Source: Sulfurivirga sp964427185 (lineage in GTDB: Bacteria > Pseudomonadota > Gammaproteobacteria > Thiomicrospirales > Thiomicrospiraceae). Taken from it: a stretch of DNA of 21,717 nucleotides. Every line of letters starts with the position of its first letter. Position 1 is the stretch's first letter. Below, one piece after another: positions 6,811 to 14,146 of this stretch. The DNA is taken from positions 1 through 21,717 of the forward strand of contig CAYRSN010000022.1 of assembly GCA_964427185.1 (NCBI GenBank), given 5' to 3'. The notes under the pieces were generated by a model, which did no database searches, had not been told where the DNA came from, and worked only from the letters and a program-made list of their open reading frames with translations. The position numbers were made by a program, and so were the translations under genes.

Positions 6811-8033
6811 ATGTTGATACCATGCGCAAAGTGGACTACTTTCTGGGGGTTCCGCTAACTGCGCTGAGCACACCTCTTATCAAGCTTATTGACTGGCTTC
6901 GCCCGAAGTCCCACATACCACCCAAGCCTGAAAATGTATTATTTGTAGAACTTTCTGAAATGGGCTCCACCATTTTGGCGGATCCGGCTATGGAGGCGGT
7001 TAAAAACCACTTCAATGCCAACCTTCATTTTGTGATTTTTGCCAAAAACAAACCCAGCTTGGATCTTTTAAAAACCATTCCGCAAGAAAACATCTTCACC
7101 ATACGGGAAGACAGCCTGATACACCTGATCATCGATGCCCTGCGCTTTATCAAGTGGTGCCACACTAAAAAAATAGACACTGCTATTGATCTGGAGCTTT
7201 TTTCCCGTGCCTCTGCCCTGCTCACAGCCTACAGCCTGGCTACACGACGCGTAGGTTTTCACAATTTTCACGGTGAAGGCCTGTGGCGCGGAGATTTGCT
7301 GACTCATAAGGTGCTTTACAATCCACATATGCACATCAGCAAAAACTTTATCAGCCTGATCAAAGCACTTATGGTCAAAACGCCTCAGCACCCCTACACC
7401 AAAGTGCACATTGACGACAGTGAAATCCGACTGAAACAGCTGACCCTCTCCAGTGAAGATAAAACCCGCATGATTGAAAAGGTACGTCAGCGTGCGCCTC
7501 AGTTTAACCCGGCCGCACACAAACTGGTGCTGATCAACCCCAATGCTTCAGAGCTGCTGCCACAACGGCGGTGGCCAAAAGAAAACTATCAGGCTTTGAT
7601 TGAGCGTCTGCTGTCACAATTTGATGACATCCTCATTCTGATTACCGGCGCACCGTCAGAAGCAGAAGAGGCCGAGCAGCTTAAAGCCGCCGTGAATCAC
7701 CCTTGCTGCATCAATTTTGCAGGTGGTTGCAAATTTACCGAGTTGCCTCTTCTGTACGGCATCAGCACCCTTATGGTTACAAATGACTCGGGTCCAGGGC
7801 ACTTTTCCGCTATCACACCGCTGAAAACCTTCGTATTATTCGGCCCTGAAACCCCTGCGCTGTATGGCTCGCTGGGAAACAGTACGCCGATTTGGGCTGG
7901 GCTAGCCTGTTCCCCCTGTGTCTCCGCTGCCAACCACCGTAAAACCCCTTGCACTGACCCTGTTTGTATGCGTGCAATCAGTGTGGACACCGTCGCAGGC
8001 CATGTAGAGGACTACCTGAAAACAAGCGTCTGA
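6807..8033 (+). CDS. Glycosyltransferase family 9 (heptosyltransferase-like)
   Basis: A 408-residue GT-B enzyme of the ADP-heptose:LPS heptosyltransferase family. The N-terminus (DYFLGVPLTAL…) is the short hydrophobic lead-in found on a GT9 subfamily. NVLFVELSEMGSTILADPAM (43-62) is the first acceptor-domain strand with the S(L)GD-like loop altered to EMGS. The C-terminal donor domain has INPNAS…LPQRRWPKENY, LITGAPSE, NFAGGCKFTELPLLYGIS and VTNDSGPGHFSAI. A Cys-rich tail (SPCVSAANHRKTPCTDPVCM) is typical of GT9 proteins. ATG 6807 overlaps the stop of the UPF0104 gene (ATGA); a TTG two codons upstream is less likely. The donor and acceptor cannot be read from sequence; an LPS or glycolipid role is the likely one. 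Confidence 0.9.
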   Translation: MNVDTMRKVDYFLGVPLTALSTPLIKLIDWLRPKSHIPPKPENVLFVELSEMGSTILADPAMEAVKNHFNANLHFVIFAKNKPSLDLLKTIPQENIFTIREDSLIHLIIDALRFIKWCHTKKIDTAIDLELFSRASALLTAYSLATRRVGFHNFHGEGLWRGDLLTHKVLYNPHMHISKNFISLIKALMVKTPQHPYTKVHIDDSEIRLKQLTLSSEDKTRMIEKVRQRAPQFNPAAHKLVLINPNASELLPQRRWPKENYQALIERLLSQFDDILILITGAPSEAEEAEQLKAAVNHPCCINFAGGCKFTELPLLYGISTLMVTNDSGPGHFSAITPLKTFVLFGPETPALYGSLGNSTPIWAGLACSPCVSAANHRKTPCTDPVCMRAISVDTVAGHVEDYLKTSV

Positions 8034-8075
8034 CAGTCAACCTGCCTACCGCCCAATAAACCAAAGGCTCATACC

Positions 8076-8750
8076 GTGACACTGCACCTCTATTATCAAG
8101 ATGCCGATCTTCTGGTGGTAGAAAAACCAGCCGGTATGCTTTCAGTTCCCGGGCGCGCACTGGAAAACCACGACAGTGTCACGGCACGTTTACAGGCACA
8201 GTTTGGCGAAATCCATGTTGTACACCGGCTGGACATGGAGACTTCCGGCATCCTGCTATTTGCACGCAATAATCAAGCACTTTCAACCCTGTCACGGCAA
8301 TTTCAGCAACGTAGCGTGCAAAAAACCTATCTTGCACTCTGCCATGGCGCATTGCCACATTCCAAAGGCACCATTGACCGGCCGCTGCGCTGCGATTGGG
8401 AAAACCGCCCCCGCCAAATCATTGACACGCAACAGGGAAAGTCGGCATGCACACATTGGGAAACACTGTTCACAACCCCTCAATACAGCCTGGTTAAACT
8501 CTTCCCTGTCACCGGTCGTACCCATCAGCTGCGCGTTCACCTACAATGGCTTGGTCACCCCATTCTGGGGGATTCACTTTACCACCCCGCCCCTGAAAAT
8601 GCGCCCAGACTGATGCTCCATGCAACCACACTGGGCTGCTTTCACCCCAGCTTCGGGCACTGGATGACCTTTTCCAGCCCCCTGCCAGAAGAATTTGGCA
8701 CATATTGTGCTTTAAACTCCGTATCAGCGACAAAGGAGTCACAACCATGA
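8076..8750 (+). CDS. rluA: RluA-type pseudouridine synthase (23S rRNA U746 / tRNA U32)
   Basis: A 224-residue single-domain synthase with no S4 domain, the size of E. coli RluA (219). VVEKPAGMLSVPGR is at 14-27, and the catalytic motif HRLDMETSG is at 50-58 with Asp53 as the nucleophile. CDWENRPRQ, TGRTHQLRVHL and GHPILGDSLY follow in the expected order. The LSVPGR and CDWxNRP blocks point to RluA itself rather than RluC/RluD/TruC. GTG 8076 is supported by AAAGG at 8063-8067. The gene lies 42 bp after the GT9 gene and its stop overlaps the start of the next gene (ATGA). Confidence 0.92.
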   Translation: MTLHLYYQDADLLVVEKPAGMLSVPGRALENHDSVTARLQAQFGEIHVVHRLDMETSGILLFARNNQALSTLSRQFQQRSVQKTYLALCHGALPHSKGTIDRPLRCDWENRPRQIIDTQQGKSACTHWETLFTTPQYSLVKLFPVTGRTHQLRVHLQWLGHPILGDSLYHPAPENAPRLMLHATTLGCFHPSFGHWMTFSSPLPEEFGTYCALNSVSATKESQP

Positions 8751-9481
8751 GCGAAATTGATCTGGAAAAAGATGCCCAGGCCACAGAAGAAATGCTGGCC
8801 ATGCTTGATGAACTGGAAAAGCAGACAGAAACAGGCGTTTCCGAAGAAGTAGAAGAAACCTTAGAAACAGAGCTCGCCACCTCTGAAATTGAAGCGGATA
8901 CACAGGAAATACAACCTACAGATGTACTGAAAACGCAGGCAGCGACACCTGAAGCGGAATCCAAGACTGAAGAGGTAGAAACATCGGATTTGGAAGCGTT
9001 GGAACAGGCACTGGAAAGCACCGATACACTTGACTCAACAGCGGAGCCGTCCATATCCGAGCCTGAAGAAAACAGCCCACCTCAACAACCGCCCGTACCT
9101 GCTGAACCAGGCAATCTTGCCAGCTTAAGCGCCCAGGCCGTTGATGAAATGGAAGCTGCCGTTCAGCTCAAGACAGAGCTGGATGCCATTGCGGCACAGA
9201 TGGATGATACGGCACGCCAGACAGCCGCAACAGCCGTTGTGGCGACAGAAGCCGTGCAACAGGCAGCAGAAGAAACACAACATGCACTGGAAAAAACTTT
9301 TGAAGCAGCAGAGCGTGCATTTGAAACCGTGCAACAGGCAGGTGTTGAAATTGATATGAACAGCGTGCCTGAGATGAATCTTGCTGAAATAGAAACCAAA
9401 CTGGCGCAATTACGTGCCCGTAATGAAGCGCTGCGTGAGAAAAACGAAGCCTTAAAAACCCGCTTAGCCAGCCTCAAATAG
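8747..9481 (+). CDS. Acidic coiled-coil protein, unrecognised
   Basis: I do not recognise this 244-residue protein. It has no signal peptide or membrane segment, so it is likely cytoplasmic. Residues 1-110 are very rich in Glu/Asp/Thr and low complexity. A Pro/Gln-rich linker (SPPQQPPVPAEP) follows, then an Ala/Glu/Gln-rich helical region (about 125-205), and a C-terminal heptad coiled coil (AEIETKLAQLRARNEALREK and on). Residues 14-24 (EEMLAMLDELE) resemble a motif near the N-terminus of the next protein. ATG 8747 is chosen because AAAGGAG at 8732-8738 precedes it and it forms an ATGA overlap with rluA. The next gene starts 13 bp after its stop, so the two are probably one unit. Scaffold or partner role is inference only. 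Confidence 0.75.
   Translation: MSEIDLEKDAQATEEMLAMLDELEKQTETGVSEEVEETLETELATSEIEADTQEIQPTDVLKTQAATPEAESKTEEVETSDLEALEQALESTDTLDSTAEPSISEPEENSPPQQPPVPAEPGNLASLSAQAVDEMEAAVQLKTELDAIAAQMDDTARQTAATAVVATEAVQQAAEETQHALEKTFEAAERAFETVQQAGVEIDMNSVPEMNLAEIETKLAQLRARNEALREKNEALKTRLASLK
9252..9341 (+). repeat. 15-bp direct repeat inside the acidic coiled-coil gene
   Basis: CCGTGCAACAGGCAG occurs at 9252-9266 and again at 9327-9341, exactly 75 bp (25 codons) apart and in frame. It encodes (E/T)(A/T)VQQA in both copies. This fits a diverged internal duplication of a helical segment. Confidence 0.6.
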
Positions 9482-9494
9482 AAGGGATATACTC

Positions 9495-10688
9495 ATGGCC
9501 TCATCTGACGATCTGTTCGATATGCTCAGAGAGCTGGACGATAACCGCGACACGGATACTGAAAAACCCGTTTCCTCCAAGCCTCAAGCTACCGCAACAA
9601 CACATGATCTGGCAACAACCCTGCTGGAAGCGACAGTACAGGCGCAAACTGCCGCCGAGCTGGCACAGGTCGCCACAGAGCGCTGTGTGCACTTAAATAA
9701 AGAACAGAAAGAAAGCCTGATCGAAATGAGTGAGGCACTGGGCGCATGGCGCCATGCCACCCGCAGCGCTTTGAAAGAGCTGAAAAAAGAGCAGAAAAAA
9801 TCCACTTTGATGCTGGCACTGACAGCACTGCTTGCTGCCAGCACCCTGGGTGGAGGGGGCTTTATGCTCTATCAGGTTAAAAAACAGGTAGAGCTTGGCA
9901 AGGCAGATATCCTGGATCTTATGCAGACGCAAATGGCCGTGCAAAGCCAGCGCACTCAGCTGAAACTGGATGAACTGGCCAGCACGATTGAAAGCCTGCA
10001 ACACACGCTGAAACAGGAACTCCAACAACTCACCCTTGCACAAACCAGCGCCACACCGGTCAAGGCTCACAGCCACACCCGGCAAACTGCACCTGATACC
10101 CATCCACCTGAAACCACGGAAACCAATCAGCTCCCTGTCATGACACATGCCGAAAAACAGGTCAGCACAGCAGCTGTTACACATTCCAAAGATACTGAAG
10201 CCCACACGCCTGAACAGGTCTCCTCCACAAATGAGCATGTGGACAACGATACGGCTCGCTGGGAACGGCTGGAACAGGCTGTTGAGCAGCTACGGCAACA
10301 GTTGGCGCAACTTGAGCAAAAAATCTCGCAAAGTGCCATGCAACCGAACACACACGCTGCGCAAACACGCCACACCGAGGCCGCACCTGATACACTGGCT
10401 GCACTGCAAACACTGCTGCAGACGCAACAGAAAGACTTAAAAGTGATTCGCTCCGCACTGTGGAAACTGCGTCAACAACAACGCACAACCACACCTTCAA
10501 GCACTCTGGACGCTCAGACAGTCAAACAGATCAACACCACCCTGCAACATCTGAGTACACAAATAGAGGGGCTTAAAACACAGCAGCAACAAATGCAGCG
10601 TGCCCTGCAGATTCTGAAAACACACACGCAAACCCTGCTGGAGAACCAAGGTTACTCTTACAAAGCCCCACCGCTGGAAGTAGATTAA
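9495..10688 (+). CDS. Single-span membrane protein with long extracytoplasmic coiled coils, unrecognised
   Basis: A 397-residue protein of unknown family. Residues 1-100 form an acidic N-terminal tail and a helical segment. A single membrane helix at about 104-126 (LMLALTALLAAS…GGGGFMLY) is preceded by KELKKEQKK, which predicts N-in/C-out topology. The periplasmic part has coiled coils at about 128-180, 245-283 and 335-385, separated by a Thr/His/Pro-rich linker (about 183-240). The overall plan resembles structural or scaffold envelope proteins, but I see no SPOR, peptidoglycan-binding, PilZ or enzymatic motif. DDLFDMLRELD at 5-15 matches the short motif in the upstream partner. GAAGGGA precedes the ATG. 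The TAA stop lies within TTAA, shared with the stop of the convergent ycgN-like gene. Confidence 0.78.
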   Translation: MASSDDLFDMLRELDDNRDTDTEKPVSSKPQATATTHDLATTLLEATVQAQTAAELAQVATERCVHLNKEQKESLIEMSEALGAWRHATRSALKELKKEQKKSTLMLALTALLAASTLGGGGFMLYQVKKQVELGKADILDLMQTQMAVQSQRTQLKLDELASTIESLQHTLKQELQQLTLAQTSATPVKAHSHTRQTAPDTHPPETTETNQLPVMTHAEKQVSTAAVTHSKDTEAHTPEQVSSTNEHVDNDTARWERLEQAVEQLRQQLAQLEQKISQSAMQPNTHAAQTRHTEAAPDTLAALQTLLQTQQKDLKVIRSALWKLRQQQRTTTPSSTLDAQTVKQINTTLQHLSTQIEGLKTQQQQMQRALQILKTHTQTLLENQGYSYKAPPLEVD

Positions 10689-11161
10689 GAAATGGAATCT
10701 TTCAGCTGAATAATAAAATCTTCCAGTGTAATCTCTTCCCGCGCCGGAATCGGTGCATAGTTCAGCACACCGACCCCGGCTTCCTGCACACTGTGCGCCC
10801 GACCTGAAATTAACGGATGCCAGCTTGGCAGAGGCCGACCTTCATATAAAAGGCGATAGGCACAGGTTGGCGGCAGCCAGTGAAAGGCCGCAATCTTTTC
10901 CAGTGTCAGCGGCACACACATCGGCACATTTTTGTGGCGGTTAGGGTAATCAGAGCAGGCGGCCGTTTCAGGATCTGACAAGGGGCAAATCACCCGCGTA
11001 TACACCACCTCGCCGGTCTCTTCACATTCCAGCTTCACAAGACAACACAGCCCGCACCCGTCACACACCGCCTCCCATTGCGCCGCGTCCATTTCCGCCA
11101 GAGGTGTCGTTTCCCAAAAACGTGTCGCTCGCAGCGCCTGCCAGGCCGTATCACCTATCAT
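10685..11161 (-). CDS. YcgN/UPF0260 family cysteine-cluster protein
   Basis: A 158-residue protein matching YcgN: FWETTPLAEMDAAQWEAVCDGCGLCCLVKL, with the metal-binding cluster Cys33/36/39/40 (CDGCGLCC), further Cys at 46, 59, 69 and 82, and the block FHWLPPTCAYRLLYEGRPLPSWHPLISG. The family is related to the YkgJ zinc- or iron-chelating cluster proteins; biochemical function is not established. The ATG overlaps the recR stop (ATGA), so it is the last gene of the dnaX-ybaB-recR unit. Its stop codon overlaps that of the convergent gene within TTAA. Confidence 0.9.
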   Translation of the reverse strand: MIGDTAWQALRATRFWETTPLAEMDAAQWEAVCDGCGLCCLVKLECEETGEVVYTRVICPLSDPETAACSDYPNRHKNVPMCVPLTLEKIAAFHWLPPTCAYRLLYEGRPLPSWHPLISGRAHSVQEAGVGVLNYAPIPAREEITLEDFIIQLKDSIS

Positions 11162-11760
11162 GATGCCTCCACCTTACGACGCATTTGAAAAGCTTGCGCC
11201 AGCGTCTGCGCATCCAGATATTCCAGCTCGGCACCAAATGGTACCCCCTGCGCCAAACGCGTCACCTCTACTCCGGCATCCGATGCCAGCTGCTGCAGAT
11301 ACCAGGCGGTTGCCTCTCCCTCAACCGTAGCATTCAACGCCAGAATGAGCTCTTTCACCGCTCCACTTTGCAACTGTGCCGCCAAAAGATCCAAGCCAAG
11401 CTGCTCAGGCCCAATGCCGTCAATGGGAGATAAATGCCCCATCAGGACAAAATAACGCCCATCAAACACGCCGGTTTGCTCCATCACCTCAATATCACTG
11501 GGGCTTTCCACCACACAGATCCGCCCTTGATCTCGCTTGACATTGGCACAGATGGGACACAGCGCATTTTCGGTAAAGTTGCGGCATTGCTTACAATGGT
11601 GAATGGCCTGCAACGCATGCTCAAGCGCTTTCGCCAGCTGAAGCCCGCCTTCTCGGTCGTGCTCCAGCAAATAATACGCCATACGCTGTGCAGTCTTCTG
11701 CCCCACCCCGGGCAGGTGCTTAAAGGCCTCAATCAGCTGCGTTAAAGCGGGTGTCTGCAT
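11158..11760 (-). CDS. recR: Recombination mediator protein RecR
   Basis: Acts with RecF/RecO to load RecA on gapped DNA. The 200 residues are normal. The helix-hairpin-helix HLPGVGQKTAQRMAYYLL is at about 15-32. The zinc finger has Cys56, Cys59, Cys68 and Cys71 (CKQCRNFTENALCPIC). The Toprim domain starts at ICVVESPSDI and contains LMGHLSPIDGIGPEQL and LALNATVEGEATA. ATG 11760 is preferred over the GTG one codon upstream by alignment. It lies 6 bp after ybaB, in the classic dnaX-ybaB-recR arrangement. Confidence 0.97.
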   Translation of the reverse strand: MQTPALTQLIEAFKHLPGVGQKTAQRMAYYLLEHDREGGLQLAKALEHALQAIHHCKQCRNFTENALCPICANVKRDQGRICVVESPSDIEVMEQTGVFDGRYFVLMGHLSPIDGIGPEQLGLDLLAAQLQSGAVKELILALNATVEGEATAWYLQQLASDAGVEVTRLAQGVPFGAELEYLDAQTLAQAFQMRRKVEAS

Positions 11761-11766
11761 CACGGT

Positions 11767-12105
11767 TTAAAACGGTAGCTGCATTCCACCGGGCAAGTTC
11801 AACCCCTGAGTCACTTCGCTCATGCGCGCAGCACTTTCCTCCTCCACCTTGCGCACGGCACTATTGACCGCAGCCGCCACTAAATCTTCTACCATCTCTT
11901 TGTCATCCATAATGGAGGGGTCAATTTCCACACACACCAGCTCGTGCTTACCGGTCATGGTGACTTTCACCATACCACCACCTGCTTCCCCCTCCACTTC
12001 CATATTGGCAATAGCTTCCTGGGCTTCTTTCATTTTTTCCTGCATTTCCTGCGCCTGCTTCATCAGCCCGGCTAAACCACCTTTACCACCAAGTCCACCA
12101 AACAT
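11767..12105 (-). CDS. ybaB: YbaB/EbfC family nucleoid-associated protein
   Basis: A small dimeric DNA-binding protein of 112 residues. The Gly-rich start (FGGLGGKGGLAGLMKQAQEMQEKM) and the central NMEVEGEAGGGMVKVTMTGKHELV are family hallmarks, as is the C-terminal NLPGGMQLPF. The ATG follows the dnaX stop directly (TAAATG), and AAAGGAG inside the last dnaX codons serves as its Shine-Dalgarno, so translation is likely coupled. Confidence 0.97.
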   Translation of the reverse strand: MFGGLGGKGGLAGLMKQAQEMQEKMKEAQEAIANMEVEGEAGGGMVKVTMTGKHELVCVEIDPSIMDDKEMVEDLVAAAVNSAVRKVEEESAARMSEVTQGLNLPGGMQLPF

Positions 12106-13932
12106 TTAAGACTCCTTTGCTTTAATTGAAGATTCAATAATTTTCGCATCAAACATCTGCTGCATGCGCTGCACCTGCTTATCCTGCAAAAAGGCCGCCC
12201 GCGCTTGTGCCTGTTGCTGCGCACTGCAACGCATTTGCCACTGGGCAATTGTCTCACCCTGCGTCTCCCAGGGCACAAAACGTGCCTGCCCAAGCTTTGC
12301 AATCAGATCTTCTCCTTTCTGCTGCTGCAAGTGCAACGCTTCAGGCGCCACCGCCACCAGCCAACCATGCTCCCCTTGCGAGACAACACAATGCTGTGCA
12401 AGCTCTCGCACCAGCCCTTCCAGCCTTAATGCATCCACTTGCTCTGCCCACTGCTGAGCCGACCACCATGTGACAGCTTCATGCACTTCAGATATCACAG
12501 CTTTATTTTCTTCCGGTGCCCTATCCAGCTGCTCGACTGGTTTTTGCACACCTTCCGTCATAGCGGGGCGCTTACGTTTGTCCAGCTGCCCTCCCAGCTG
12601 CGCACGTATCTGAGCAAAACGGCTAAGCTTTTCTTCACCCTTTAAGGCTGCCTCTCTGGTTGGCGCCTCAATCAGTGGCCGCGTATCTAACTCCGATACC
12701 ACAGGTGGTGTATTTTGTTCACCCTCCTGGGGGTCTCCCCCTTTTTTCAAACTGGCGTTTTTTTGTGTTTGCTGTGCTGATTCAGTGCGTAACACCGCCT
12801 TTTTCTCTCTTTTTTCCCTGGGTAAAGGGGGGGGTTGAGAGGTACCCGGGGCAGTGACAGGGGCAAAAGCAAGCATTCGCAATAAAGTCATTTCAAATGC
12901 TGTCCGTGCATCAGGGGCTATGGTTAAATCCTGCTGACCGAGCAAGCCTGTCTGGTAACAGAGCTGAATCCGCTCTGGCGAGAAGCGCGCCACATATTGC
13001 TGTGCCAGGCGCACATCCTGATCTGAAGCGGCACGCCCTAAAAGCTGTAGCAAGGCTATCAGATGGAACTGCTGCACCAGTGCTTTTAGCAATAAGGTGT
13101 AATCCACGCCATGATGTGCTAACTGCTCAAAAGCCTGTGCCAGCTGCTCTCCGCTTTCTTCAGCCAGGGCCTCCAGTAATGCTTCCAGCTGTGCTTCTGT
13201 GGCCAGCCCCAGCATGGTGCGTACAGTCGCTTCGGAAACGACTCCGCTACCTTGAGCAATTGCCTGATCCAACAAACTCAGCGCATCCCGAACCGAACCA
13301 TCCGCATAGTAAGCCAGTAGCTGTAACGCTTCCGGAGAAGCCTGAATACCTTCTGCGGCTGCAATCTTTGCCAAGTGTTCAGCGATCTGAGCAGGCATAA
13401 TCCGCAGCAGGTTAAACTTGAGGCAACGTGAGAGCACTGTAATGGGCAGTTTGTGAGGGTCTGTTGTCGCCAGAATAAATTTCACATGCTCGGGCGGCTC
13501 CTCAAGGGTTTTCAGCAGCGCATTAAAGCTGCTGGCGGAGAGCATGTGTACTTCGTCAATCAAGTAGAGCTTAAAACGCCCTTCCGTTGGCAGAAATTGG
13601 ACGTTATCCAGCAGCTCCCGAGTATCTTCTACTTTTGTCCGGGACGCCGCATCAATTTCGATTAGATCGGTAAAATGGCCTTCATCTATGGCGCGACAGG
13701 CCGCACACTGCCCGCAGGGCTCAGGCGTAATCCCGGCTTCACAGTTCAATGCCTTGGCAAATAGCCGCCCTAAAGTGGTTTTACCGACACCTCGTGTGCC
13801 GGAGAGCAGGTAGGCATGATGCAGGCGCTGTTGGGTCAGTGCATGAGTGAGCGCTTCCACAACATGTTGCTGACCCACCAGCTCTGCAAAGGTTTTGGGA
13901 CGCCACTTACGCGCTAAAGCAACTGTCTGCAT
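12106..13932 (-). CDS. dnaX: DNA polymerase III subunits tau and gamma
   Basis: The clamp-loader ATPase. The 608-residue full-length form is tau. Walker A GTRGVGKT is at 45-52, zinc-binding Cys at 64, 73, 76 and 79, Walker B LIDEVHM at 124-130, and the sensor-1/SRC segment LSRC at 167-170. Domain III runs to about residue 360. Then comes a low-complexity Lys/Gln/Pro linker with several homopolymer runs, then the tau-specific C-terminus, which in E. coli contacts DnaB and the polymerase alpha subunit. A probable -1 frameshift site at residues 391-392 would make a gamma-like product of about 404 residues (separate entry). The Shine-Dalgarno before ATG 13932 is weak and no clear promoter is seen between it and the SRP RNA. 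Confidence 0.97.
   Translation of the reverse strand: MQTVALARKWRPKTFAELVGQQHVVEALTHALTQQRLHHAYLLSGTRGVGKTTLGRLFAKALNCEAGITPEPCGQCAACRAIDEGHFTDLIEIDAASRTKVEDTRELLDNVQFLPTEGRFKLYLIDEVHMLSASSFNALLKTLEEPPEHVKFILATTDPHKLPITVLSRCLKFNLLRIMPAQIAEHLAKIAAAEGIQASPEALQLLAYYADGSVRDALSLLDQAIAQGSGVVSEATVRTMLGLATEAQLEALLEALAEESGEQLAQAFEQLAHHGVDYTLLLKALVQQFHLIALLQLLGRAASDQDVRLAQQYVARFSPERIQLCYQTGLLGQQDLTIAPDARTAFEMTLLRMLAFAPVTAPGTSQPPPLPREKREKKAVLRTESAQQTQKNASLKKGGDPQEGEQNTPPVVSELDTRPLIEAPTREAALKGEEKLSRFAQIRAQLGGQLDKRKRPAMTEGVQKPVEQLDRAPEENKAVISEVHEAVTWWSAQQWAEQVDALRLEGLVRELAQHCVVSQGEHGWLVAVAPEALHLQQQKGEDLIAKLGQARFVPWETQGETIAQWQMRCSAQQQAQARAAFLQDKQVQRMQQMFDAKIIESSIKAKES
12719..12764 (-). promoter_or_regulatory. 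Predicted programmed -1 frameshift element in dnaX (tau/gamma)
   Basis: On the minus strand an A7 run (12764-12758) followed by C forms the in-frame heptamer A AAA AAC (codons Lys391-Asn392). Fifteen nt later a hairpin GGGGG-AGA-CCCCC spans 12741-12729, itself directly preceded by an A6 run (12747-12742). The -1 frame reads R-Q-F-E-K-R-G-R-P-P-G-G then TGA at 12721-12719, immediately past the hairpin. The element sits just after ATPase domain III, where E. coli makes gamma. The heptamer-to-stem spacing is longer than the usual 5-8 nt, so the A6 run abutting the hairpin, or transcriptional slippage, could be the true mechanism. All of these lead to the same stop. Confidence 0.6.
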
Positions 13933-13985
13933 GATATGACTCTATGATAAAACGGCTATTCTAACGGAATGAAAGAAAGGATGTG

Positions 13986-14099
13986 GGAGGCGGCCTGCCC
14001 GCCTGAACCTCGGCACCCATACACACTCGGTACCGTTGCTTCCTTCCGGACCTGGCGGGGTTCCCGAGGGTATGTCGCGAGGGGACGAACAGACCACCA
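13986..14099 (-). ncRNA. ffs: 4.5S RNA (bacterial small SRP RNA)
   Basis: On the minus strand the conserved SRP domain IV core CAGGTCCGGAAGGAAGCA is present (around 14037-14054), containing the GGAA tetraloop bound by Ffh. The ends pair: GGTGGTCTG (14098-14090) with CAGGCCGCC (13997-13989), giving a long closed hairpin of about 110 nt, the E. coli type without an Alu domain. Exact ends are estimated from this pairing. It lies directly upstream of dnaX, an arrangement also known in other bacteria. No clean T-run terminator follows. Confidence 0.93.
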
Positions 14100-14117
14100 C
14101 ATTGAAATAAGATGCCT

Positions 14118-14146
14118 ATTATACTCTCTTTTGCATCTCAAGCCAG
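14118..14146 (-). promoter_or_regulatory. Predicted promoter of the SRP RNA
   Basis: Perfect TATAAT on the minus strand at 14123-14118. At 17-bp spacing the -35 hexamer is CTGGCT (14146-14141), a poor match. The predicted start near 14110 leaves about 10 nt of 5' leader before the terminal stem; the E. coli 4.5S precursor likewise has a 5' leader removed by RNase P. The merR-like gene's TAA stop (14121-14119) lies inside the -10 box. Confidence 0.55.

Noticed and set aside
8509..9054. Long minus-strand open frame rich in Ser/Val across rluA and the acidic coiled-coil gene
   Set aside because: It mirrors the Glu/Thr-rich codons of the plus-strand gene and has no recognisable domain. The plus-strand genes have homology or good Shine-Dalgarno sites and ATGA coupling.
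13933..13985. dnaX promoter candidates (TAGAAT, TATCAT) on the minus strand
   Set aside because: Neither has an acceptable -35 at 16-18 bp, so I do not call one; read-through from the SRP RNA remains possible.
14100..14118. tRNA gene near the ihfA-merR cluster
   Set aside because: Some gammaproteobacteria have a tRNA here, but I found no acceptor/T-arm pattern; only the SRP RNA and its promoter fit.
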